DNA of 13,754 nucleotides from positions 1 to 13,754 of the forward strand of contig JAOPXF010000291.1 in the NCBI GenBank assembly GCA_025965295.1, read 5' to 3'. This DNA comes from Nocardioides sp. (GTDB lineage: Bacteria; Actinomycetota; Actinomycetes; Propionibacteriales; Nocardioidaceae). The notes beneath the pieces are model-generated. The model was not told the origin of the DNA. It did not search any database and saw only the letters and a program-made list of their open reading frames with translations. A program made the position numbers and the translations under genes. This document shows, one piece after another, positions 7,748-13,754 of the stretch. Every line of letters starts with the position of its first letter. The first letter of the stretch is position 1.

Positions 7748-9545
7748 GGTTCACTCCCGCAAAGAGGCGACTGATCTCGGGCAGGTGACGGATCTCGGCG
7801 GGCGGGCCGCTGACGACGACCCGTCCGGCGTCCACGACGGAGATCCGGTCGGCGGTACCCCACACGAGCTCGAGGTCGTGCTCGACCATGAGCACCGAGG
7901 CGCCGGTCGCCGCGACGACGGAGCGCAGCAGCGAGCTGAACTCCTTCCGCTCCGCCACGGACAGGCCGGCGGCGGGCTCGTCGAGCGCGATGAGCACCGG
8001 CCCGCGCCGCAGCGCGCGGGCGACCTCCAGGAAGCGGCGCTGTCCGTGCGGCAGGGTGGCGGCCGGAAGCCGGTCCCACTGCTCGCGCACAGCTTCCAGC
8101 GCCTTCGCGAACCAGTGCGTTCCGCCGTCGGCGGCCCCGCAGTCCACGTTCTCCCAGACCGTCATGTCTGCGAAGACCCGCGGGGTCTGGAACGTGCGCG
8201 CCAGGCCGAGCCTGGCCCGGCCGCTCGCGCCGATGGACGAGACGTCCCGGCCGTCGAAGAAGACGGTGCCGCTGTCGACGGCGACCAGGCCGGAGATGGC
8301 GTTGAGCAGCGTGGTCTTGCCGGAGCCGTTCGGGCCGACGATCGCGTGGATCTCCTTCCGCCCGATCTCGAGGTCGATACCGTCGAGGGCCTGTACCTGG
8401 CCGAATCGGGCGGCCAGGCCCTCTGCGCGGAGCAGGGGGCCAGGCGGGGCGTCCGGGCCGGAAGCGTTTCCGTCCTCACCGGCCTCCGGCGCCTGGGCGA
8501 GGACCTCGCGCAGCGAGATCGTCACGACGGGAGCGGTCCGCCCCCTCAGGCGGTGGAGCAACCGGCGGAGGCCGCCGGCGATGCCGTCCGGCATCAGGAA
8601 CATGATCACGAACGCTGTGACCCCGTAGATGAGCAGCCGGTAGTCGACCAGGCTGGCCAGCGCCACGTCCGGGACGAGGTAGAGGATGCCCACGCCCAGG
8701 AGCGGGCCGACGATCGTGCCGGCGCCGCCGATGACGACGACGAAGTACAGCAGGATCGACAGCGCCAGGGTGAAGGACCCCGGAGCCACGTACTGGATGA
8801 GCAGCACGTAGAGGACGCCGGCGACCGACGCCATCAGGGACGCGACGGCGAACGCCTGCAGCCGCAGCCGCCCGGGGCGCAGCCCCAGGGTCATGGCCGC
8901 CTCGGGGCTGGTGCCGGCGACCTTGAGCTGCCGGCCGAAGCGGGAGGACTTCACCATCCCCGCCACGACCAGTGCGGCGATGGCGAACGCCACGATGACC
9001 AGCGTGAGCCACTCGGTCCGCCAGAACACGACGTCCCGGATCGCGGAGGGGGGAACGTTGACCCCCGTGACGGCCCGCGTCTGCTCTTCGAAGAGGAAGA
9101 AGATCTCGGGGAGCGCGAGCGCGCCCGCCATCGTCACGAAGCCCAGGTAGTAGCCCTGGACCCGCAGGGAGGGCAGCGCCAGGATCATCCCGGCGGCCAT
9201 CCCGGCGAGGAAGCCCAGGAGGACCGCCACGGGGAGGGGGTACTCCCAGGCCGCCACCGCCAGAGCGGTGGTGTAGGCCGCGACCCCCATGACCGCGCCC
9301 TGCCCGAAGGACAGCTGCTCGGCCTGGGCGCGCAGGATGTTCAGCCCTGACGCGGCGATCACATACACCGTGGCGAGCAGGATCGCCTGCAGCCAGTAGC
9401 TGTTCCCCGCGATGATCGGCACGGCCACGGCCACGAGGACGATGCCGATGGCGATGGCCACCTCCCGGCGGACGTCGGGCCGGAGGAAGCTCCGCCGTCC
9501 GGTGCGGACGGCGACCTCCGGGGGCGCCAGCGTGGATCGAGACAT
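7734..9545 (-). CDS. Fused LIV-family permease-ATPase (LivM-LivG)
   Basis: One 603-aa chain joins two importer subunits that are separate in E. coli. Residues about 28-320 are a LivM-like permease with hydrophobic segments, the SGLNILRAQAEQLSFGQGA motif (66-84), a coupling loop RFGRQLKVAGTSPEAAMTLG (202-221) and VIGGAGTIVGPLLGVGILY (271-289). A linker of about 35 polar residues (340-365) leads to a LivG-like ATPase with Walker A GPNGSGKT (404-411), signature LPHGQ (498-502), Walker B LIALDEP (518-524) and the switch His556 in MVEHD. All ATPase motifs look intact, so the fusion should be active. AAGGAGG lies 7 nt before the ATG at 9545, and the gene begins 1 nt after the livH stop. Fused LivMG proteins are known in actinobacteria and proteobacteria. 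Confidence 0.93.
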   Translation of the reverse strand: MSRSTLAPPEVAVRTGRRSFLRPDVRREVAIAIGIVLVAVAVPIIAGNSYWLQAILLATVYVIAASGLNILRAQAEQLSFGQGAVMGVAAYTTALAVAAWEYPLPVAVLLGFLAGMAAGMILALPSLRVQGYYLGFVTMAGALALPEIFFLFEEQTRAVTGVNVPPSAIRDVVFWRTEWLTLVIVAFAIAALVVAGMVKSSRFGRQLKVAGTSPEAAMTLGLRPGRLRLQAFAVASLMASVAGVLYVLLIQYVAPGSFTLALSILLYFVVVIGGAGTIVGPLLGVGILYLVPDVALASLVDYRLLIYGVTAFVIMFLMPDGIAGGLRRLLHRLRGRTAPVVTISLREVLAQAPEAGEDGNASGPDAPPGPLLRAEGLAARFGQVQALDGIDLEIGRKEIHAIVGPNGSGKTTLLNAISGLVAVDSGTVFFDGRDVSSIGASGRARLGLARTFQTPRVFADMTVWENVDCGAADGGTHWFAKALEAVREQWDRLPAATLPHGQRRFLEVARALRRGPVLIALDEPAAGLSVAERKEFSSLLRSVVAATGASVLMVEHDLELVWGTADRISVVDAGRVVVSGPPAEIRHLPEISRLFAGVNHVAG

Positions 9546-9546
9546 C

Positions 9547-10431
9547 TCAGACCCTCCTTGCGTGTGGACGGCCGAAGATGCCCTCGGGGCGGAGCATGAG
9601 GACGACGACGATGACGGCGAGCGCCAGCGGGATCTCAGCCGAGCCTCCGGCCTGGTAAGAGACGAACATCAGGACCAGGCCGAAGGCAGGCCCGGCGACG
9701 AGGGCGCCGGTGTTGTTCCCCAGGCCGCCGACCACCGCGACGATGAAGCCGAAGACCACGTAGTGGAGGGCCTGGCTCTCGACGATGCCGAGCGCGTGGC
9801 CACCGATGAAGCCGGTGAGCCCCATGATCGCGCCGGCGATCGCGAAGGCGAGCACCTGGAGCGGCATCGTCCGGATGCCGCCCGCCTTCGCGGCCTCGAG
9901 GTCCTGCGACAACGCGTTCAGCGCAAGGCCGACCAGGTAGCGCCGCTGGAACCAGCGGAGGAACAGGTAGACCAGCACCGCCAGGGCGATGACCGCCAGG
10001 TAGACGTAGGGAACCTGCGACCCGCCGAGCGGGAACTGGCCGAACAGGTTGTCCAGCGTCAGAACCCGAGGGCCGATGGTCAGCACCATGATCGCGCCCA
10101 GCACGATCGACGCGGCGATCGTGGTGATGATCCACGAGTGCTGGTCCGACGGTGACCGCATCGGCAACAGGGTCAGCCAGCCCTGGAGCGCCGCGATGAG
10201 CGCCACCACCACGGTCACCAGCAGCAGCACGAGGAACCAGGACGGGCTCCCCGCCCCCGCGCCGTCGGGGAGCCACAGGTAGGTGAACACCCCGGCGACC
10301 ACGAGCAGTTGCCCCTGGGCGAAGTTCAGCACGCCCGTCGCGTTGTAGATGACGTTCAGGCTGATCGCGATCAGTGCGTAGATCGCTCCGGCGCCGAGCC
10401 CTCTGACGAGGATGATCAGCAGTTCGTCCAT
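9547..10431 (-). CDS. livH: LIV-family ABC transporter permease (LivH-like)
   Basis: This 294-aa integral membrane protein is the second permease of the importer and would pair with the LivM half of the fused protein. It starts with a hydrophobic helix and the family motif GVLNFAQGQL (33-42). It has about eight membrane segments, a cytoplasmic coupling loop around LNALSQDLEAAKAGGIRT (161-178) that contacts the ATPase, and VVGGLGNNTGALVAGPAFG (223-241). Length is typical. A purine-rich GGGAGGGGGAG directly upstream supports the ATG at 10431. It follows the solute-binding protein gene by 30 nt, and its stop is followed by the next start as TGAGATG. Confidence 0.93.
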   Translation of the reverse strand: MDELLIILVRGLGAGAIYALIAISLNVIYNATGVLNFAQGQLLVVAGVFTYLWLPDGAGAGSPSWFLVLLLVTVVVALIAALQGWLTLLPMRSPSDQHSWIITTIAASIVLGAIMVLTIGPRVLTLDNLFGQFPLGGSQVPYVYLAVIALAVLVYLFLRWFQRRYLVGLALNALSQDLEAAKAGGIRTMPLQVLAFAIAGAIMGLTGFIGGHALGIVESQALHYVVFGFIVAVVGGLGNNTGALVAGPAFGLVLMFVSYQAGGSAEIPLALAVIVVVLMLRPEGIFGRPHARRV

Positions 10432-10461
10432 GACTCCCCCTCCCTACGAGCGCCGGAGGTC

Positions 10462-11709
10462 TCAGTCCTCGCAGTCGATGCGGGTGAAGACGCCCTTGGC
10501 CAGCTCGGTGCCCGGGTCGACCAGGGCCAGGGAGCCGGTGTCCATGAGGAAGTGGTTGGTGTCGCTCATGGCGAAGCCCTCGTGGACGAGGCCCAGGGAC
10601 TCCTCGTTGTCGGCGGCCTCGGTCTCGAGCCACTCGGTGACGGCCTCACCCTCGGTCGTGCCGGTCTCCTCGACCGCGGCGGCCAGCAGGTACAGCGCGT
10701 CCCGCCAGATCGCCATGTAGTCCAGGGCCACCGTCTCGAACGCGGGCTCGTCGCCGAACTTTTCCTCGGCCGCGGTCACGAAGTCGGTGACCGCCGGACG
10801 GATGGACTCCTCGTCGCAGGCGGAGAAGCCGGCCCAGGTGACGGCCTTCAGGTTCCCGTAGGCGTCCGGACCGGCCACGCCCTTCGTCTGCGTGGCGAAG
10901 GTGGAGCCGTAGCTGCCGATGACCGGCACGTCGGAGTTGAGCTGACGCAGCCCGGTGATGATCCGGCCGGTGTCCGCACCGGTCTGGTTGAAGGTGAGGA
11001 TGACGTCCGGGTCGCTGGCCTGGATCTCGAGCAGCTGCGGGGTGAGGTCGGTGGACTGCGCGGTGAACTCCTGGACCGTCACCGCCTCCATGTCGCGCTC
11101 CTTCAGCGCATCGACCATGGATGCCGAGGCGACCTTCCCCTGCGTGCCGTTGTAGTGCACGATCGCGACCCGCTTCGCGTCGTAGTCCTCGACGGCGACC
11201 TCGACCATGCGCTCACCCTGGGCCGCGGCGTTGGGCAGCAGGGCGAACCCGAGCGGCGCGACCTCCGGGGTGATCGCGCTTCCGGAGCCGTTGATGTTGG
11301 CGATGCCTGCCTGCGTCATGATCGGCAGCGTGGCGAGGGACTCGTCACTGGTGAGTGGCCCGATGACCAGGTCGACGTTCTCCTGGCCGACGAGCCGGTT
11401 CATCGCCGTCACGGCCTTCGTCGGGTCCAGCTCGGTGTCGGCCATGACCAGCTCGACGTCGCGGCCATCGATGCCGCCGTCGGCGTTGATCTGCTCGGCC
11501 GCGAGCTCGACGCCCATGCGGGCCCACGACCCGGTCGCGGCCGCCGCACCGGTCAGCCCGAGGGCGACCCCGACCTTGATGGGGCCTTCCTCCGCCGCGC
11601 TGTCGGACGCCGACGACGTCGGGTCCGACCCGCACGCCGCCATGGCGCTCAGCATCGCAACGGCGAGCGCACCCGCCAGCGAGCGACGGAGGGTTCGGTT
11701 CGTAGTCAT
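10462..11709 (-). CDS. LIV-family ABC transporter solute-binding lipoprotein (LivK-like)
   Basis: This 415-aa protein captures the solute outside the membrane and delivers it to the permeases. The N-terminus MTTNRTLRRS is followed by a hydrophobic stretch and the lipobox AMAAC, so Cys26 is probably lipidated and anchors the mature protein. From about residue 43 it has the Peripla_BP_6-type bilobed fold (IKVGVALGLTG, then a second lobe near KRVAIVHYNG at 179-188). Cys298 and Cys413 could form a disulfide. AGGAAGAGGAACC just before the ATG at 11709 is a good ribosome site. It is the first gene of the operon, about 100 nt after a likely promoter. Family members bind amino acids, amides, urea, and many aromatic or aliphatic carboxylates. 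The enzymes alongside argue for a carboxylate, but the ligand cannot be read from sequence by eye. Confidence 0.93.
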   Translation of the reverse strand: MTTNRTLRRSLAGALAVAMLSAMAACGSDPTSSASDSAAEEGPIKVGVALGLTGAAAATGSWARMGVELAAEQINADGGIDGRDVELVMADTELDPTKAVTAMNRLVGQENVDLVIGPLTSDESLATLPIMTQAGIANINGSGSAITPEVAPLGFALLPNAAAQGERMVEVAVEDYDAKRVAIVHYNGTQGKVASASMVDALKERDMEAVTVQEFTAQSTDLTPQLLEIQASDPDVILTFNQTGADTGRIITGLRQLNSDVPVIGSYGSTFATQTKGVAGPDAYGNLKAVTWAGFSACDEESIRPAVTDFVTAAEEKFGDEPAFETVALDYMAIWRDALYLLAAAVEETGTTEGEAVTEWLETEAADNEESLGLVHEGFAMSDTNHFLMDTGSLALVDPGTELAKGVFTRIDCED

Positions 11710-11737
11710 GGGTTCCTCTTCCTTGGGACCGGAGCCG

Positions 11738-11756
11738 CCGGGCGCACGCCGCCCGG
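11738..11756. promoter_or_regulatory. Hairpin in the livK leader
   Basis: CCGGGCG (11738-11744) and CGCCCGG (11750-11756) form a perfect 7-bp stem with loop CACGC in the predicted 5' leader, ending about 28 nt before the livK start codon. It may protect the message or modulate initiation. No competing antiterminator structure was recognised. Confidence 0.35.
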
Positions 11757-11814
11757 ACCACCTGTTTCAGCTGACGAGCCGTCGGATCTCGCGTCGTCCG
11801 ACCGGCTAGGCGAG

Positions 11815-11844
11815 ACAGTGGCCGACGTCACCCCCTAGTGTCAA
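11815..11844 (-). promoter_or_regulatory. Probable sigma-70-type promoter of the livK operon
   Basis: On the minus strand a perfect TTGACA (11844-11839) is followed after 18 nt by CACTGT (11820-11815), a weak match to the actinobacterial TANNNT -10 element. The region is unusually AT-rich for this DNA and lies directly upstream of the first operon gene. Transcription would start near 11808, giving a leader of about 100 nt. The -35 is clear; the -10 is uncertain. Confidence 0.45.
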
Positions 11845-11859
11845 GGATTAATATCCTTG
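11842..11859. promoter_or_regulatory. Operator-like palindrome overlapping the -35 element
   Basis: CAAGGAT (11842-11848), TAAT, ATCCTTG (11853-11859): 7-bp perfect arms with a 4-bp centre. One arm shares bases with the TTGACA hexamer, so a bound repressor of TetR or GntR type would block polymerase. Read on the plus strand, the palindrome is followed by CCATTTTT and could form a weak terminator, but no plus-strand gene ends there. An operator is therefore the better reading. Confidence 0.5.
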
Positions 11860-12110
11860 CCATTTTTGTGAGTCCCTGATGACTCGCAGATGTGCCGCGA
11901 GTCGACACCGACCGCCCTCCGGGTGACCGGTGCGGGGGGACCGGGAGCGGCCGGGGATCCGCGGCTCGAGTCCGCGCCCACTGCCGGGTGGGATCAGGGT
12001 TCGGCGGTCACGCCGTCCGGCGTCGTTGTCACCGGTGTGCCGACGACGCCGTGCAGATGGCACGCCGCCGAGTGTCCGGGCGCACCCACCGCCCTGCAGC
12101 GTCGGGTCGA
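11860..12110. other. Non-coding stretch without a recognisable gene
   Basis: About 250 bp lie between the operon promoter and the recombinase remnant. Frames are open on both strands because of the GC bias, but none gives a protein I recognise or has a convincing ribosome site. It may hold the eroded N-terminal or zinc-ribbon coding part of the recombinase. The only visible structure is a dyad at 12018-12051. Confidence 0.5.
12018..12051. repeat. Inverted repeat with an inner palindrome
   Basis: CGGCGTCGT (12018-12026) and ACGACGCCG (12043-12051) are perfect 9-bp inverted arms 16 nt apart. The spacer contains the self-complementary octamer CACCGGTG (12030-12037). ACGCCG-TC-CGGCGT (12010-12023) overlaps the left arm. 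It could be a protein-binding dyad, a transcript hairpin or a relic of a mobile element. No U-tract flanks it. Confidence 0.4.
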
Positions 12111-12586
12111 CGTCGTCGCAGCGATGCCGCGCAGCGGACTTGATCCCGGCGCGGCGCGACAGGCATCCGAGCATCATCTGCGTCCGCAAGGACACTCTGG
12201 TGCCGCTGTTGCAGGAATGGCTGCTCGGCTTCTTCGCTCTCGAGCGGGTCGACCAGACTCTCGAAGCGCTCGTCGGCGCGAACGGGCCATGCCTTGGCGG
12301 CATCAACGCAGCGCGCAGTGATCACCGGCCACTGAGGGACGCGGAAAAGCCGCTCGCCCAGTACATAGCCGCCCTTGGGCAGGGAGCAGACGTTGCCCTC
12401 GTTAGCGCTTGGATCAACGAGGCCGTCGCGGACATCTCACGGGCGCGGCTCAATGTGGCGACCGCTGATAGCGCCGTGCCACAGGACATGAGTCGCGATG
12501 AGTTAGAGCGTCCTCAGCGACATGTCGCTGGTCGTCGCCCGCCTTGCCTCCGCCTCACCTACGACCACGACCACGACCAGCAGGAG
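12110..12586 (+). pseudogene. Remnant of a large serine recombinase (C-terminal part)
   Basis: Only the plus strand here gives protein-like sequence: RCRAADLIPARRDRHPSII, then CVRKDTLVPLLQEWLLGFF, ALERVDQTLEALVGAN, KPLAQYIAALGQGADVALVS and AWINEAVADISRARL. From memory this matches the end of the zinc-beta-ribbon and the following helical region of large serine recombinases, which read like 'HP-VYVRE--L-P-LD-WL--LF' and 'LA-YRAALDAGADP--V--WI-E'. The N-terminal catalytic resolvase domain and most of the ribbon are missing. Near 12510 the homology seems to shift frame: MSRDELE continues better as SVLSDMSLVVARL in another frame. A late LRLTYD recalls the usual recombinase ending. A TTA codon and lower GC suggest decay or foreign origin. 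A hexamer ACGACC repeated three times (12561-12578) lies just before the IS end. It is the only plus-strand gene trace in the window. Confidence 0.6.
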
Positions 12587-12600
12587 TGTCAACGGCGGGT

Positions 12601-12640
12601 GAAGTATGACCCCCTGGCGACAGCTGAAAGTTGACCCCCT
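12601..12640. repeat. Subterminal direct repeats of the IS21 end
   Basis: GAAGTATGACCCCCT (12601-12615) and GAAAGTTGACCCCCT (12626-12640) are 15-bp near-identical repeats with 25-bp periodicity, just inside the IS end and before the istB stop. IS21-family termini carry multiple copies of such repeats, which are bound by the transposase. They support placing the IS boundary at about 12587. Confidence 0.75.
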
Positions 12641-12645
12641 CATGG

Positions 12646-13452
12646 TCATGTGTCCTCGTTGGTGGCCGCCGTGGAGCGGCCGAGGTCTCGGTCTTTGAGC
12701 CGGTAGCTGTCGCCTTTGAGGGCGATCACTTGGGCGTGGTGGACGAGTCTGTCGATCATCGCGGCGGCGACGATGTCGTCGCCGAAGACCTCGCCCCAGC
12801 GACCGAAGGGCTTGTTGCTGGTCACGATCAGCGAGGCCCGTTCGTAGCGGCTGCTGATTAGCTGGAAGAAGAGGTTCGCGGCCTCGGGTTCGAAGGGGAC
12901 GTAGCCGACTTCGTCGATGACCAGCAGCGGGTAGCGGCCCAGCCGTTTCAGTTCGTCTTGGAGTCGGCCGGCGGCGTGGGCGTCGGCCAGCCGGGTGACC
13001 CACTCGGCGGCGGTGGCGAACAGCACTCGGTGACCGGCCTGGCAGGCGCGGATGGCCAGCCCGGTGGCCAGGTGGGTTTTGCCGGTGCCGGGCGGGCCAA
13101 GGAGCAGGACGTTGTCCCGGGCGGTGACGAAGTCCAGGGTGCCCAGGTGGGCGATGAGCTCGCGTCTGAGTCCGCGGGCGTGGTCGAAGTCGAAGTCCTC
13201 CAGGCTCTTGCGGCCGGGGAACCGGGCGGCGCGGATGCGGCCCTCGCCGCCGTGGCTGTCTCGAGCCGAGACTTCCCGCTGCAGGCAGGCCACCAGGAAC
13301 TCCTCGTGGGACCAGCCCTGCTCTCGGGCGCGGTTGGCCAGCCGGTCGATGCAGTCCCGCAGGGTCGGGGCCTTCAGCGCCCGGGTCAGGAAGGCGATCT
13401 CCGCGGTCAGGTCCCGGGCGGGCGTCTTCGTGGTCTTGCTGGCGGTCGTCAT
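12646..13452 (-). CDS. istB: IS21-family transposition helper ATPase IstB
   Basis: This 268-aa AAA+ ATPase, related to DnaC, assembles on target DNA and stimulates the IstA transposase. It has an N-terminal helical region with RKSLEDFDFD (81-90), Walker A GPPGTGKT (119-126), Walker B LLVIDE (176-181) followed by VGYVPF, a sensor-type TSNKPFGRWGEVFGDD (211-226) and AAAMIDRLVHHA (219-240 region). The length is normal and no motif is broken, so it looks functional. The ATG at 13452 overlaps the istA stop as TGATG, the usual coupling in this family. A weak AGGTGG precedes it. The stop lies 5 nt inside the subterminal repeats. Transposition helpers of this kind can be misannotated as DNA replication protein DnaC; the istA neighbour settles it. 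Confidence 0.95.
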   Translation of the reverse strand: MTTASKTTKTPARDLTAEIAFLTRALKAPTLRDCIDRLANRAREQGWSHEEFLVACLQREVSARDSHGGEGRIRAARFPGRKSLEDFDFDHARGLRRELIAHLGTLDFVTARDNVLLLGPPGTGKTHLATGLAIRACQAGHRVLFATAAEWVTRLADAHAAGRLQDELKRLGRYPLLVIDEVGYVPFEPEAANLFFQLISSRYERASLIVTSNKPFGRWGEVFGDDIVAAAMIDRLVHHAQVIALKGDSYRLKDRDLGRSTAATNEDT

Positions 13453-13754
13453 CAGGCCACCTGCTCGTCGGTGAGGCCGAAGGCGGCGTCGTAGTCGGTC
13501 AACGACCGGCGTTCCACCTCGTCGCCGCGCGGTGGTGCGTGGTGCTGGGTGGCGCGCATCGCCGCGGCCGCCTGGTGGTGCGCTGGATCGGTGAGGCTCT
13601 GGTGCCGCGCCCAGCAGCGGGCGTGCTCGGCCACCGCCGTGCCGGCCAGCGTCACGGTGACCGTCTGCAGGTCGGCGCGGACCTCCACCAGCCGCCCGAT
13701 CGCCGCCGGGTGCACCGAGTAGTCGTTGCTGTCCAGGCGGATGTAGTGATCGCG
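13452..13754 (-). CDS. istA: IS21-family transposase IstA, C-terminal end only
   Basis: The visible 100 residues are the C-terminal end of the IS21 transposase; the catalytic DDE domain and DNA-binding N-terminus lie beyond the right edge. The recognisable piece is the C-terminal beta-barrel-like segment beginning RDHYIRLDSNDYSVHPAAIG, followed by VEVRADLQTVTV and AEHARCWARHQSLTDPAHH, typical of IstA tails. It ends with a polar stretch and GLTDEQVA. The stop overlaps the istB start (TGATG). The frame is open to the edge with no stop or frameshift, but intactness of the whole gene cannot be judged here. Confidence 0.9.
   Translation of the reverse strand, partial: RDHYIRLDSNDYSVHPAAIGRLVEVRADLQTVTVTLAGTAVAEHARCWARHQSLTDPAHHQAAAAMRATQHHAPPRGDEVERRSLTDYDAAFGLTDEQVA

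Larger units (their letters stand above)
12587..13754 (-). mobile_element. IS21-family insertion sequence, one end plus istB and partial istA
   Basis: The istA-istB pair on the minus strand is diagnostic of the IS21 family. The element's istB-side end is placed at 12587, where TGTCAACGGCGGGTGAAG begins, starting with the TG expected for this family and followed by subterminal repeats. The other end is beyond the window, so the target duplication cannot be verified. The insertion lies at the tail of a serine-recombinase remnant. istAB reads toward the livK operon on the same strand, so read-through is possible. Confidence 0.8.

Noticed and set aside
7746..9350. Plus-strand open frame of 534 codons
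   Set aside because: Shadow of the fused permease-ATPase gene; composition is Asp/Arg/Gln-rich without recognisable domains.
10309..11838. Plus-strand open frame of 509 codons opposite livK
   Set aside because: Antisense to a well-supported solute-binding lipoprotein gene; no motifs.
11842..11867. Rho-independent terminator on the plus strand (CAAGGAT hairpin followed by CCATTTTT)
   Set aside because: No plus-strand gene lies to its left, and its overlap with a perfect TTGACA on the minus strand fits an operator better; kept only as an alternative.
11848..12306. Minus-strand 152-codon frame upstream of livK
   Set aside because: No recognisable protein, Arg/Ser/Pro-rich, and it lies opposite recombinase-like plus-strand sequence and across the promoter.
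12561..12578. Three tandem ACGACC hexamers as a possible CRISPR or regulatory repeat
   Set aside because: Units are far too short and have no spacers; it is best seen as a small microsatellite within the recombinase relic.
12646..13452. Replication helicase loader DnaC
   Set aside because: The protein is DnaC-like, but the overlapping istA tail and IS21-type terminal repeats identify it as the transposition helper IstB.

Overview
The window comes from a high-GC actinobacterium. The evidence is strong GC bias at third codon positions, GGAGG-type ribosome sites, an actinobacterial-style lipoprotein leader, and a serine-recombinase remnant of a type common in actinobacteria. I cannot name the genus; Geodermatophilaceae, Pseudonocardiaceae and Nocardioidaceae are all plausible from style alone. 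Every intact gene lies on the minus strand, so transcription runs from high to low coordinates.

Right flank (about 12587-13754): one end of an IS21-family insertion sequence. It holds the C-terminal end of the transposase IstA (cut by the window edge), the complete AAA+ helper IstB, and the terminal sequence with two copies of a 15-bp subterminal repeat. It abuts, and probably interrupted, a decayed plus-strand fragment of a large serine recombinase (about 12110-12586). Between that fragment and the first operon gene are about 400 bp without a recognisable gene. This stretch contains a likely promoter and operator: a perfect TTGACA hexamer embedded in a CAAGGAT-TAAT-ATCCTTG palindrome.

Central block (7028-11709): a LIV/HAAT-family ABC importer. 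In transcription order it is a lipoprotein solute-binding protein (LivK-like), a permease (LivH-like), a fused permease-ATPase (LivM-LivG in one 603-aa chain) and a second ATPase (LivF).

Left block (1-6908): a catabolic gene set. It holds two consecutive acyl-CoA dehydrogenase subunits (one with a candidate catalytic Glu, one apparently without), a one-chain NDP-forming acyl-CoA synthetase, a classical short-chain dehydrogenase, and a Baeyer-Villiger-type flavin monooxygenase with an N-terminal extension like that of 4-hydroxyacetophenone monooxygenase (its 3' end lies beyond the window).

Gene junctions are mostly overlaps or 1-nt gaps (ATGA, TGATG, TGAGATG), so the nine genes probably form one operon of about 11.7 kb or more. 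The inferred logic is import of an organic acid, CoA activation, alpha-beta dehydrogenation by a heteromeric dehydrogenase, oxidation of an alcohol to a ketone by the SDR, and oxygen insertion next to the ketone by the monooxygenase. The substrate cannot be read from the sequence. Two interruptions in the operon deserve notice: a 119-bp gap after livF with a 13-codon mini-ORF and a strong hairpin, and an 85-bp gap with a 7-bp-stem palindrome before the monooxygenase. No transcriptional regulator, tRNA, rRNA or CRISPR array was seen.
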